DNA from: an uncultured Tropicimonas sp.
GTDB taxonomy: Bacteria; Pseudomonadota; Alphaproteobacteria; Rhodobacterales; Rhodobacteraceae
Direction of reading: 5' to 3'
NCBI GenBank assembly: GCA_947497945.1
Contig: CANMIP010000023.1
Span: 1 to 64,000 of the forward strand
Length of the DNA: 64,000 nucleotides
In this document: one piece after another, positions 57,842 through 64,000 of the stretch
How positions within the stretch are numbered: position 1 is the first letter of the stretch
Layout: each line of letters starts with the position of its first letter
Position numbers and translations under genes: made by a program
Notes under the pieces: generated by a model
What the model saw: only the letters and a program-made list of their open reading frames with translations
Told to the model about the DNA's origin: nothing
Databases searched by the model: none

Positions 57842-59341
57842 ATGAGCATAACGCATCAGGATGGCAATTGGGCAGAACACGGCGCAACGGCGCGGTGCTG
57901 GAGTCCCTGGGCGGTTACCGCCTTGGTGATCGTGCTGGTCTGGGCCGCGCAGATTCATCTCCTGCCCGTCGGTGGCTACCATTTCTATGACGAGTTCCAC
58001 ACGCTCGACCGCTCGTCGGCCTTCGCGACTCATGATGACTGGCTCGTGGTCCATTCCATGCAGGAAGAGAGCTTTCGCAAGCCGCCGCTGCAATACTGGA
58101 TCACCGCCGGGCTACTCGAGACCGGGCTGAACGAGCTGGTCGCGCTGCGCCTTCCCTCGCTGATCTTCTCGCTGGGATGCCTCCTGGCGGTGGCGCTGCT
58201 GGCCGTCGCCGTCCTGCCCTGGAACGCCTGGGCCGCGCCCGGCGCCGTCCTGCTCTTCGCCAGTTCCGGCATGTATTGGGAGCACGCGCTCTCGGCCATG
58301 CTCGACAGCGGCGCGGTCTTCTTCTCAACCCTGGCGCTGGCCGCCACCCTGCTCGCGCTCGAACGCCCCCGCTGGTGGTATGTCGCGGCCGCCGCCATCG
58401 TCCTCGGCGCGCTGCAAAAGGCCCCGATCGGACTGGTCATGGCCGGGCTGTTCCTCGCCTTCCTGCCGCTGGACCGCCGTCCGGACCGGCTGCGCTTGCG
58501 CGACCTGAGCGCCAACCGGCATTTCCGCATCGCCCTCTGGATCGCCCTTGTCGGCACGCTGGCCTGGCCGCTTTTCCAGAGCCTCGCCTATAGCGGCGCG
58601 GCGGTCGAAGAGTTCATCGGCAAGCAGATGCTCCAGCGTTTCACCCCGACCGACAAGGCCGCCGAGATCCGTTCGGCGCAAGACCTGTACAGGCTGCTGA
58701 TCGGCGGCGAGCCGCTGTTGCGCCTGGCCGGCATCGCCGCGCTGATCTGGCTGCCCTGGCGGCTCGACCGGCCCGAATTGCGCCCCCTGCCCGCCCTACT
58801 GGGTCTCTACGCGCTGGCGCTGCTCCTGGCGGGCGGCCATGTCACGCCGCGCTACAGCCTGATCTTCCTGCCAATCCTCGTGGTGGCGCTTTCCACTGTC
58901 CTCGTCACGCTGGCGCGGCGCGGCTGGCCCGGCATGGTCGCCGCCGCGGCGATCGCCGTGACCGCTGGCGGGCCGGTCAAGACAGCTGCCGATCTCGACC
59001 TTTCCCTCAGCGCGAACAACCATCAACAGACCGAGGCCCTGTCCCGCCTCGGCGGCCAGCTTGACCCCGAAGAAGCGTTGGTGCTGTGCCTGTTCGACGG
59101 GCCGGACCGGATCATTCCGGCACTCGCCTCGCATCTCGCCGCCAATGGCCGTCCGTTCCACCGGATCACCGGCGGGGCGCGGTCGATCCGGGAGCATCTC
59201 GCCGCCGCCGCCAGCACCGGCCCGATGCGCGGGCTGTGCAGTGCCTCGGACCTGGACCGGATCTCGCCCTATCTGGACGGGCTCGAAATCGTGGAAAGCC
59301 TGCCGGACTACCTGATCTGGACCGCTAAGAGCCTTCACTGA
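57842..59341 (+). CDS. GT39/ArnT-like membrane glycosyltransferase
   Basis: 499-aa integral membrane protein with a C-type glycosyltransferase layout. TM1 lies at about 25-40, followed by the first-loop acidic motif 'YHFYDEFHTLDRSSAF' and the EARxxxxxP-like 'SFRKPPLQYWITAGLLE'. About ten more helices run to residue 380, and a soluble C-terminus closes the protein. It should transfer sugar from a polyprenyl phosphate to lipid or protein at the periplasmic face. The position between the TauR-like regulator and xsc is unexpected, and no functional link is visible. Confidence 0.8.
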   Translation: MSITHQDGNWAEHGATARCWSPWAVTALVIVLVWAAQIHLLPVGGYHFYDEFHTLDRSSAFATHDDWLVVHSMQEESFRKPPLQYWITAGLLETGLNELVALRLPSLIFSLGCLLAVALLAVAVLPWNAWAAPGAVLLFASSGMYWEHALSAMLDSGAVFFSTLALAATLLALERPRWWYVAAAAIVLGALQKAPIGLVMAGLFLAFLPLDRRPDRLRLRDLSANRHFRIALWIALVGTLAWPLFQSLAYSGAAVEEFIGKQMLQRFTPTDKAAEIRSAQDLYRLLIGGEPLLRLAGIAALIWLPWRLDRPELRPLPALLGLYALALLLAGGHVTPRYSLIFLPILVVALSTVLVTLARRGWPGMVAAAAIAVTAGGPVKTAADLDLSLSANNHQQTEALSRLGGQLDPEEALVLCLFDGPDRIIPALASHLAANGRPFHRITGGARSIREHLAAAASTGPMRGLCSASDLDRISPYLDGLEIVESLPDYLIWTAKSLH

Positions 59342-59471
59342 CACGGCGTTTTGGCGCCACTCTGGATCTATCGTCGCGAGCCATCTGGCCCTATCGCCCC
59401 CGCGCGCTTCGTCGTTACAAGTTCGGGTGAAACGCCCCGTTCCCGGGGCCATTGCCTGCAGGAGTTCCCCG

Positions 59472-61247
59472 ATGAAGATGACGACCGAGGAGGCTTTCGT
59501 CAAAACCCTCCAGATGCATGGGATCGAACATGCTTTCGGGATTATCGGCTCGGCTTTCATGCCGATTTCCGACCTCTTCCCCAAGGCCGGCATTTCCTTC
59601 TGGGACTGCGCTCATGAGGGCTCCGGCGGGATGATGGCAGATGGCTACACCCGCGCTTGCGGCAAGATGTCGATGATGATTGCCCAGAACGGCCCCGGCA
59701 TCACCAATTTCGTCACCGCGGTGAAAACCGCCTACTGGAATCACACCCCGCTGCTGCTGGTTACGCCGCAGGCGGCCAACAAGACGCTGGGTCAGGGCGG
59801 TTTCCAGGAAGTCGAACAGATGGCGCTGTTCAAGGACATGGTGGCCTACCAGGAAGAGGTGCGCGACCCGTCCCGGATGGCCGAGGTCCTGAACCGCGTG
59901 ATCCTCAACGCCAAGCGTGCCTCGGCGCCGGCCCAGATCAACGTACCGCGCGATTTCTTCACGCAACAGATCGACATCACCCTGCCCCCGATCGTCGAGT
60001 TCGAGCGCCCCTCGGGTGGCGAAGACGCGATCGCGGAAGCGGCCGCGCTGCTGTCCGAGGCGAAATTCCCGGTCATCCTCAATGGCGCAGGGGTCGTGCT
60101 TGGCGGCGCCATCCCGGCCTCGATCGAGCTGGCTGAACGGCTCACGGCGCCGGTCTGCTGCGGCTACCAGCACAATGACGCCTTCCCCGGCTCGCACCCG
60201 CTCTTCGCCGGCCCGCTTGGCTATAACGGCAACAAGGCCGGCATGGAGCTGATCGCGAAAGCCGATGTCGTGCTCGCGCTCGGCACCCGCCTCAACCCCT
60301 TCTCGACCCTGCCGGGCTACGGCATGGACTATTGGCCGACCGGCGCGAAGATCATCCAGGTCGACATCAATCCCGACCGGATTGGCCTGACCAAGCCGGT
60401 GACGGTCGGCATTGTCGGGGATTCGAAAAAGGTCGCGGAATCGCTGCTCGCAAAGCTCTCGGGCACGGCCGGAGACGAAGGCCGCGAGGATCGCAAGAAC
60501 CTGATCGCAACGACCAAGTCGACCTGGGCACAGCAGCTCTCCTCGATGGATCACGAGGACGACGACCCCGGCACGAGCTGGAACGAGCGCGCCCGCGCTG
60601 CCAAACCCGAGTGGATGAGCCCGCGCATGGCCTGGCGGGCGATCCAGGCAGCGTTGCCCAAGGAAGCGATCATCTCCTCCGATATCGGCAATAACTGCGC
60701 CATCGGCAATGCCTACCCGACCTTCGAAGAGGGCCGGAAATACCTCGCGCCGGGGCTGTTCGGCCCCTGCGGCTACGGGCTTCCGTCGATTGTCGGCGCC
60801 AAGATCGCCTGCCCGGACACGCCGGTTGTCGGTTTCTCCGGCGACGGCGCCTTCGGCATCGCCGTGACGGAGCTGACCGCCATCGGCCGCGAGGAATGGC
60901 CCGCGATCACGCAAATCGTCTTCCGCAACTATCAGTGGGGCGCGGAGAAGCGGAACTCGACGCTGTGGTATGACGACAATTTTGTCGGCACCGAGCTGAA
61001 TGACGGGGTTTCCTATGCCGGCATCGCCAAGGCTTGCGGGCTCCAGGGCGTGCAGGCGCGGACGATGGAAGAGTTGACCGATGCCCTGGCACAGGCGCTG
61101 AAGGACCAGGCCGAGGGCAAGAGCACATTGATCGAGGCAATGATCAACCAGGAGCTCGGCGAGCCTTTCCGGCGCGATGCCATGAAGAAACCGGTGGAAG
61201 TCGCCGGGATCGATCCGGCAGACATGCAGCCGCAAAAGGGGGCGTGA
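59472..61247 (+). CDS. xsc: Sulfoacetaldehyde acetyltransferase
   Basis: 591-aa thiamine-diphosphate enzyme. The N-terminal PYR domain has 'GIIGSAFMPISDLF' and 'NGPGITNFVTAVKTAYWNHT'. The C-terminal PP domain has the TPP-binding GDGAF...NY stretch with 'FRNYQWGAEKRN'. The overall sequence matches Xsc rather than acetolactate synthase. It converts sulfoacetaldehyde and phosphate to acetyl phosphate and sulfite, the central step of dissimilatory taurine and other C2 sulfonate breakdown. The start is ATG 59472 with AGGAG at 59460-59464; an in-frame 59427 lacks one. Confidence 0.94.
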   Translation: MKMTTEEAFVKTLQMHGIEHAFGIIGSAFMPISDLFPKAGISFWDCAHEGSGGMMADGYTRACGKMSMMIAQNGPGITNFVTAVKTAYWNHTPLLLVTPQAANKTLGQGGFQEVEQMALFKDMVAYQEEVRDPSRMAEVLNRVILNAKRASAPAQINVPRDFFTQQIDITLPPIVEFERPSGGEDAIAEAAALLSEAKFPVILNGAGVVLGGAIPASIELAERLTAPVCCGYQHNDAFPGSHPLFAGPLGYNGNKAGMELIAKADVVLALGTRLNPFSTLPGYGMDYWPTGAKIIQVDINPDRIGLTKPVTVGIVGDSKKVAESLLAKLSGTAGDEGREDRKNLIATTKSTWAQQLSSMDHEDDDPGTSWNERARAAKPEWMSPRMAWRAIQAALPKEAIISSDIGNNCAIGNAYPTFEEGRKYLAPGLFGPCGYGLPSIVGAKIACPDTPVVGFSGDGAFGIAVTELTAIGREEWPAITQIVFRNYQWGAEKRNSTLWYDDNFVGTELNDGVSYAGIAKACGLQGVQARTMEELTDALAQALKDQAEGKSTLIEAMINQELGEPFRRDAMKKPVEVAGIDPADMQPQKGA

Positions 61248-61264
61248 GGGACGCTGGAAGCAAT

Positions 61265-61300
61265 GCGAATGGCAGCAATTCTGACGCGGCTGCCATTCGC
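61265..61300 (+). terminator. Hairpin after xsc
   Basis: Perfect 12-bp stem GCGAATGGCAGC / GCTGCCATTCGC with a 12-base loop, 17 bases past the xsc stop. No T-tract follows, so it may protect the mRNA end or lower expression of the next gene. Confidence 0.5.
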
Positions 61301-61331
61301 GGCACGCGCGGCCAAGCGGGACGGGAGCTGT

Positions 61332-61480
61332 GCCAGCGCCCGCCCGTGGAATGGTGCTGCAATACCTGGGGCCTGCGCAGCATCCCGGTTAAAACCGCAT
61401 AAGATCAGTGGATTGCGCGCGGGCGACATGGCCCCAACCCACCGGGACGAGCAGGGTTTTGCAGCGCGGCCTTCAGCCTT
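61332..61480. repeat. Dispersed intergenic repeat, copy B
   Basis: This stretch aligns with 12101-12247. Bases 61332-61377 match 12101-12146 with about eight differences, and further blocks share ATTGCGCGCG, CCGGGACG and CGGCCT. The right arm of the terminal inverted repeat seen in copy A is degraded here. Alignment was by eye. Confidence 0.7.
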
Positions 61481-61701
61481 GCCGCCCTGCCCGCCAGCAC
61501 AGCGCGCCGAAGCCCAATACCGCCTCCCCGCGTCAAGGCTCCGGTCAGGCGTGCCAGCATCTTCCAGGACAGCCAGCAGCTCCAATACGGGGCGAAGGCC
61601 GCAGAACGGCCACGAATGTCTCGAACGCTATCGCGTTTCCGTCCCCTTGCCAGATCAAGCTATCCGCCGGCCGTTGCCGCCCACGCAGCAGAGAAGACCC
61701 G

Positions 61702-62724
61702 ATGCAAGACACCGCGACCTCCCGCCTTGACCACCTCCAGGATCAGGCCCGCCATCTCGCTCCGGGCATTACTGTATCCGCGCTTGTCGCCATAACCGCG
61801 CAGTTCCTCGCCGAGCACTATGCCACCCCGGCCATGCTGCTCGCGCTGCTTCTCGGCATCGCCGTGAACTTCCTCGGCGAAGAAGGCGTCAACGCTCCCG
61901 GCATCGCCTTCTCCGCCAAATCGCTCCTCCGCCTCGGCGTGGCGCTCCTCGGTGTGCGGATCTCCGTCGACCTCATGGCCGATCTCGGCCCGCAACTCAT
62001 CGGCCTCGTCATCGCAGGCGTCGTCTGCACCATCCTCTTCGGTCTGGCCGCCGGCCGTCTCTTCGGCCATAAATGGCGCTTTTCGTTGCTCACGGCCGGT
62101 TCCGTCGCCATCTGCGGCGCCTCGGCCGCAATGGCCATCTCCGCCATCCTGCCCAAGGACGAACGCTCCGAGGAACGCCTCATCTTCACCGTGCTCGGCG
62201 TCACCGTCCTGTCCACCATCGCCATGATCCTCTACCCGATCCTGGTGAACACGCTCGGGCTCGACGAACGGCAAGGCGGCGTCTTCCTCGGCGGAACGAT
62301 TCACGACGTTGCACAGGTCGTCGGCGCCGGTTTCTCCATCTCGGAAACCACCGGCGACACGGCCACGCTGGTGAAACTCATCCGCGTCTCCATGCTCGCC
62401 CCGGTGGTCCTGACCGCCTCGCTCCTCATCCGCGCCTTTGCCGCCACCCCGACCGATGGAAAACGCCCGCCGCTGCTGCCCGGCTTCGTCCTCGGTTTCC
62501 TGGCGCTGGCGACCATCAACTCCTTCCACCTCATCCCGGAGACGGTCGCCAGCTTCCTGTCCCAGTGCTCGCGCTGGCTGCTGCTCACCGCTATCGCCGC
62601 AGTCGGCATGAAAACCCATCTCAAGGAGGTGCTTGGTGTCGGCCCCGCCGCCATCGCCCAGATCGTTGCGGAAACCGTCTTCATTGGCGCTTTCATCCTC
62701 GTCGGAATCACCCTGATCGGCTGA
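61702..62724 (+). CDS. YeiH-family putative sulfate/sulfite exporter
   Basis: 340-aa membrane protein with about ten hydrophobic segments, the YeiH signature 'LLRLGVALLGVRISVDLMAD' and 'TAGSVAICGASAAMAISAIL', and a C-terminal 'AAVGMKTHLKEVL'. The family (PSE, TC 2.A.98) includes SuyZ, proposed to export sulfite or sulfate released from sulfonates. Its position after xsc fits removal of sulfite. ATG 61702 has only a weak AGAAG site. A 454-bp gap with a hairpin separates it from xsc, so it may be transcribed separately. Confidence 0.85.
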   Translation: MQDTATSRLDHLQDQARHLAPGITVSALVAITAQFLAEHYATPAMLLALLLGIAVNFLGEEGVNAPGIAFSAKSLLRLGVALLGVRISVDLMADLGPQLIGLVIAGVVCTILFGLAAGRLFGHKWRFSLLTAGSVAICGASAAMAISAILPKDERSEERLIFTVLGVTVLSTIAMILYPILVNTLGLDERQGGVFLGGTIHDVAQVVGAGFSISETTGDTATLVKLIRVSMLAPVVLTASLLIRAFAATPTDGKRPPLLPGFVLGFLALATINSFHLIPETVASFLSQCSRWLLLTAIAAVGMKTHLKEVLGVGPAAIAQIVAETVFIGAFILVGITLIG

Positions 62725-62852
62725 ACCGGCGCCCAACCGCCACAGACGTCTCGGAATTGCCAGGATGCGCGGCGGCGCAGCTGGCCTGTTGGTGCGTTTG
62801 ACGCCCCGACAAGGGCGATCCCGGACAAATCTCGCGCGATCCGAAGGCCCGA

Positions 62853-62913
62853 GATGAAATTTCCTTTGACAATTTCATCGTCTCTCATGAAATTTCTCCG
62901 CATAATTTCATGA
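62853..62913 (+). promoter_or_regulatory. Two identical-spacing operator dyads and -35 box before the XRE-cupin gene
   Basis: Dyad 1 is GATGAAAT-N11-ATTTCATC (62853-62879). Dyad 2 is TCATGAAAT-N11-ATTTCATGA (62885-62913). Their centres are about 33 bp apart, roughly three helical turns. A perfect -35 TTGACA (62866-62871) lies inside dyad 1, and TGAAAT of dyad 2 (62888-62893) sits 16 bp downstream as a possible -10. Binding would occlude the promoter, so autorepression by the adjacent XRE-cupin protein is likely. Confidence 0.85.
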
Positions 62914-62930
62914 ACTGCGATCCCCACCCG

Positions 62931-63488
62931 ATGACAAGCCCGAACACCCTCGGCCGAGACCTCCGTGCCCTGCGCAGCTCCCGCAAGATGACGCTGGAGG
63001 ATCTTGCCGCGCGTCTGGACCGCTCTGTCGGCTGGCTGAGCCAGGTCGAGCGGGACATCTCGACGCCCCGCCTTTCCGACCTGCGCGAGATTGCGGATAT
63101 CTTCGATGTCCCGCTCTCGCTGCTCTTCGGCAATGCCGAGGCCCCGGAGGAGGAGAAGGGCCGGATCGTGCGCGCCTCCGCCCGCCGGGTCATGGGCGAG
63201 CAGGACAAGGGGCTGGTCGAAACCCTGATCTCGCCGGACCTGACCGACAGTTTCGAGGTCATCCACTCGACCTTCCAACCCGGCTCCTCGCGCCCGCGCC
63301 CGATCGGGCGCCCGACGCAGGAGGTCGCCTATCTCCTCTCCGGCAAGCTCGACATCTGGCTCAACGAGGAGCCATTCACCGTCTCCGCCGGCGACAGTTT
63401 TCGCATTCGCGAACAGAGTTACCGCTGGGCAAACCCCTACCAGGAACCCGCAATCGCAATCTGGGTGATTTCCCCACCCGTCTACTGA
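62931..63488 (+). CDS. XRE-family regulator with cupin sensory domain
   Basis: 185-aa protein. The N-terminal Cro/cI helix-turn-helix (about 6-65) has 'MTLEDLAARLDRSVGWLSQV'. The C-terminal cupin (about 100-180) has 'GRPTQEVAYLLSGKLDIWL' and 'VSAGDSFRIREQSYRWANP'. It is a SutR/PuuR-like one-component regulator. Start ATG 62931 was chosen because an in-frame ATG at 62910 lies inside the operator dyad. It is 10 bp ahead of, and probably regulates, the flavoprotein gene at 63499. Confidence 0.88.
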   Translation: MTSPNTLGRDLRALRSSRKMTLEDLAARLDRSVGWLSQVERDISTPRLSDLREIADIFDVPLSLLFGNAEAPEEEKGRIVRASARRVMGEQDKGLVETLISPDLTDSFEVIHSTFQPGSSRPRPIGRPTQEVAYLLSGKLDIWLNEEPFTVSAGDSFRIREQSYRWANPYQEPAIAIWVISPPVY

Positions 63489-63498
63489 GGATCCGCGC

Positions 63499-64000
63499 AT
63501 GTCCCTTCCTTCCACAGCCAGAGTCGTCATCATCGGCGGCGGCGTCGTCGGCGTCTCGACTCTCTATCATCTCGCCAGGGCCGGCTGGACCGATTGCGTC
63601 CTGCTGGAGAAGAACGAGCTGACCGCCGGCTCGACCTGGCACGCGGCCGGCAACTGCCCCAGCTTCTCCGCCTCCTGGTCGGTGATGAACATGCAGCGCT
63701 ACGGGCTGGAGATGTACACCACGCTGGCCGAGGATGTGGGTTACCCGATCAACTACAATGTCACCGGCTCCGTCCGGCTGGCCCATTCCGACACGCGGAT
63801 GAAGGAATTCGAGAAGGTCGCGGGCATGGGCCGCTACCAGGGGATCGACATGAAGATCTGCTCCCCCGAGGAGCTGCAGCAATATCATCCTTTCATGGAG
63901 ACCCATGAGCTCGCTGGCGGCCTCTGGGACCCGGTCGATGGCGATATCGACCCCTCGCAGCTCACCCAGGCCATGGCCAAGGGCGCGCGCGATCTCGGTG
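63499..64000 (+). CDS. FAD-dependent oxidoreductase, dimethylglycine/sarcosine dehydrogenase-like (partial, truncated by window)
   Basis: The first 167 codons are visible and the frame is open to the window edge. The N-terminus has the dinucleotide motif GGGVVG (13-18). The covalent-FAD region is 'ELTAGSTWHAAGN', with His48 at the position that links FAD in dimethylglycine and sarcosine dehydrogenases. It continues 'YPINYNVTGSVRLAHSDTRM'. Full-length relatives are about 800 aa with a C-terminal GcvT-like folate domain, beyond this window. It would demethylate N-methylated amines such as dimethylglycine, giving C1 units to folate. GAGGA lies 7 bases before ATG 63499. Confidence 0.88.
   Translation, partial: MSLPSTARVVIIGGGVVGVSTLYHLARAGWTDCVLLEKNELTAGSTWHAAGNCPSFSASWSVMNMQRYGLEMYTTLAEDVGYPINYNVTGSVRLAHSDTRMKEFEKVAGMGRYQGIDMKICSPEELQQYHPFMETHELAGGLWDPVDGDIDPSQLTQAMAKGARDLG

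Larger units (their letters stand above)
61248..61701 (+). other. Intergenic region after xsc
   Basis: A 454-bp non-coding gap with a 12-bp hairpin (61265-61300) and copy B of a dispersed repeat (61332-61480). The remaining 220 bp hold no gene with a ribosome binding site. The usual phosphotransacetylase gene after xsc is missing. Confidence 0.55.

Overview
This 64 kb window is high-GC, densely coded bacterial chromosome. The gene set points to a marine-type alphaproteobacterium of the Rhodobacterales (Roseobacter/Paracoccaceae). The lineage calls rest on my recognition of protein families and gene neighbourhoods: a Tad pilus locus with unusual Flp-like prepilins, a chvI-chvG-hprK-rapZ-EIIA-HPr block, a RibB protein with a degenerate RibA half, an xsc sulfonate module and DUF6473. 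I found no tRNA, rRNA, CRISPR array, transposase or prophage.

Layout. 1-9010: Tad/Flp pilus locus (two or more tandem prepilins, cpaB, cpaC, lipoprotein, cpaE, cpaF, tadB, tadC). 9188-12063: divergent small-molecule genes (GntR regulator and Gfo/Idh/MocA oxidoreductase against an ABM monooxygenase and a lactonase-like metallohydrolase). 12266-16533: arsenic operon (ArsR-ArsC fusion, GAPDH, ArsJ, Acr3). 16776-19485: candidate 40-aa protein, SH3-like secreted protein, MATE pump, gamma-glutamylcyclotransferase-like protein. 19541-24264: tandem glycine riboswitch and gcvTHP. 24661-27498: YeeE/YedE sulfur-transport pair facing two poorly known genes. 27560-33927: PAS-LuxR regulator divergent from a Liv-type ABC importer and an alpha/beta hydrolase.

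33994-41484, minus strand: enoyl-CoA hydratase, ccmH, ccmF, DUF2239, lytic transglycosylase, nusB, ribH, ribBX. 41753-43995: an enhancer-binding-type response regulator with a GAFVGA motif plus a receiver/HPt protein. 44124-48135: propionyl-CoA synthetase-type ligase and GTP-type PEP carboxykinase. 48521-53932: chvI, chvG, hprK, rapZ, EIIA, HPr and an acyltransferase, all plus strand. 54005-55890: hbd and a DUF6473 gene. 56252-62724: sulfonate module (TauR-like regulator, a GT39 membrane protein, xsc, YeiH-family exporter). 62931-64000: XRE-cupin regulator and the start of a dimethylglycine/sarcosine dehydrogenase-like flavoprotein cut by the window edge.

How they fit together. Several modules deal with C1/C2 and sulfur compounds. 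The glycine cleavage system feeds C1 units, and the terminal flavoprotein family makes glycine or its precursors from N-methylated amines. Xsc turns sulfoacetaldehyde into acetyl phosphate and sulfite, with a putative sulfite/sulfate exporter beside it. The ChvG/ChvI and PTS-like phosphorelay sits beside PEP carboxykinase and probably couples envelope or carbon state to gluconeogenesis. The features most worth checking are the altered enhancer-binding regulator with its HPt partner, the GTP-type PEP carboxykinase at a chvI locus, an intergenic repeat present at 12.1 kb and 61.3 kb, the CCCGGG-centred palindromes before DUF2239, the paired dyads before the XRE-cupin gene, and a short ORF at 16776 with an excellent ribosome binding site.
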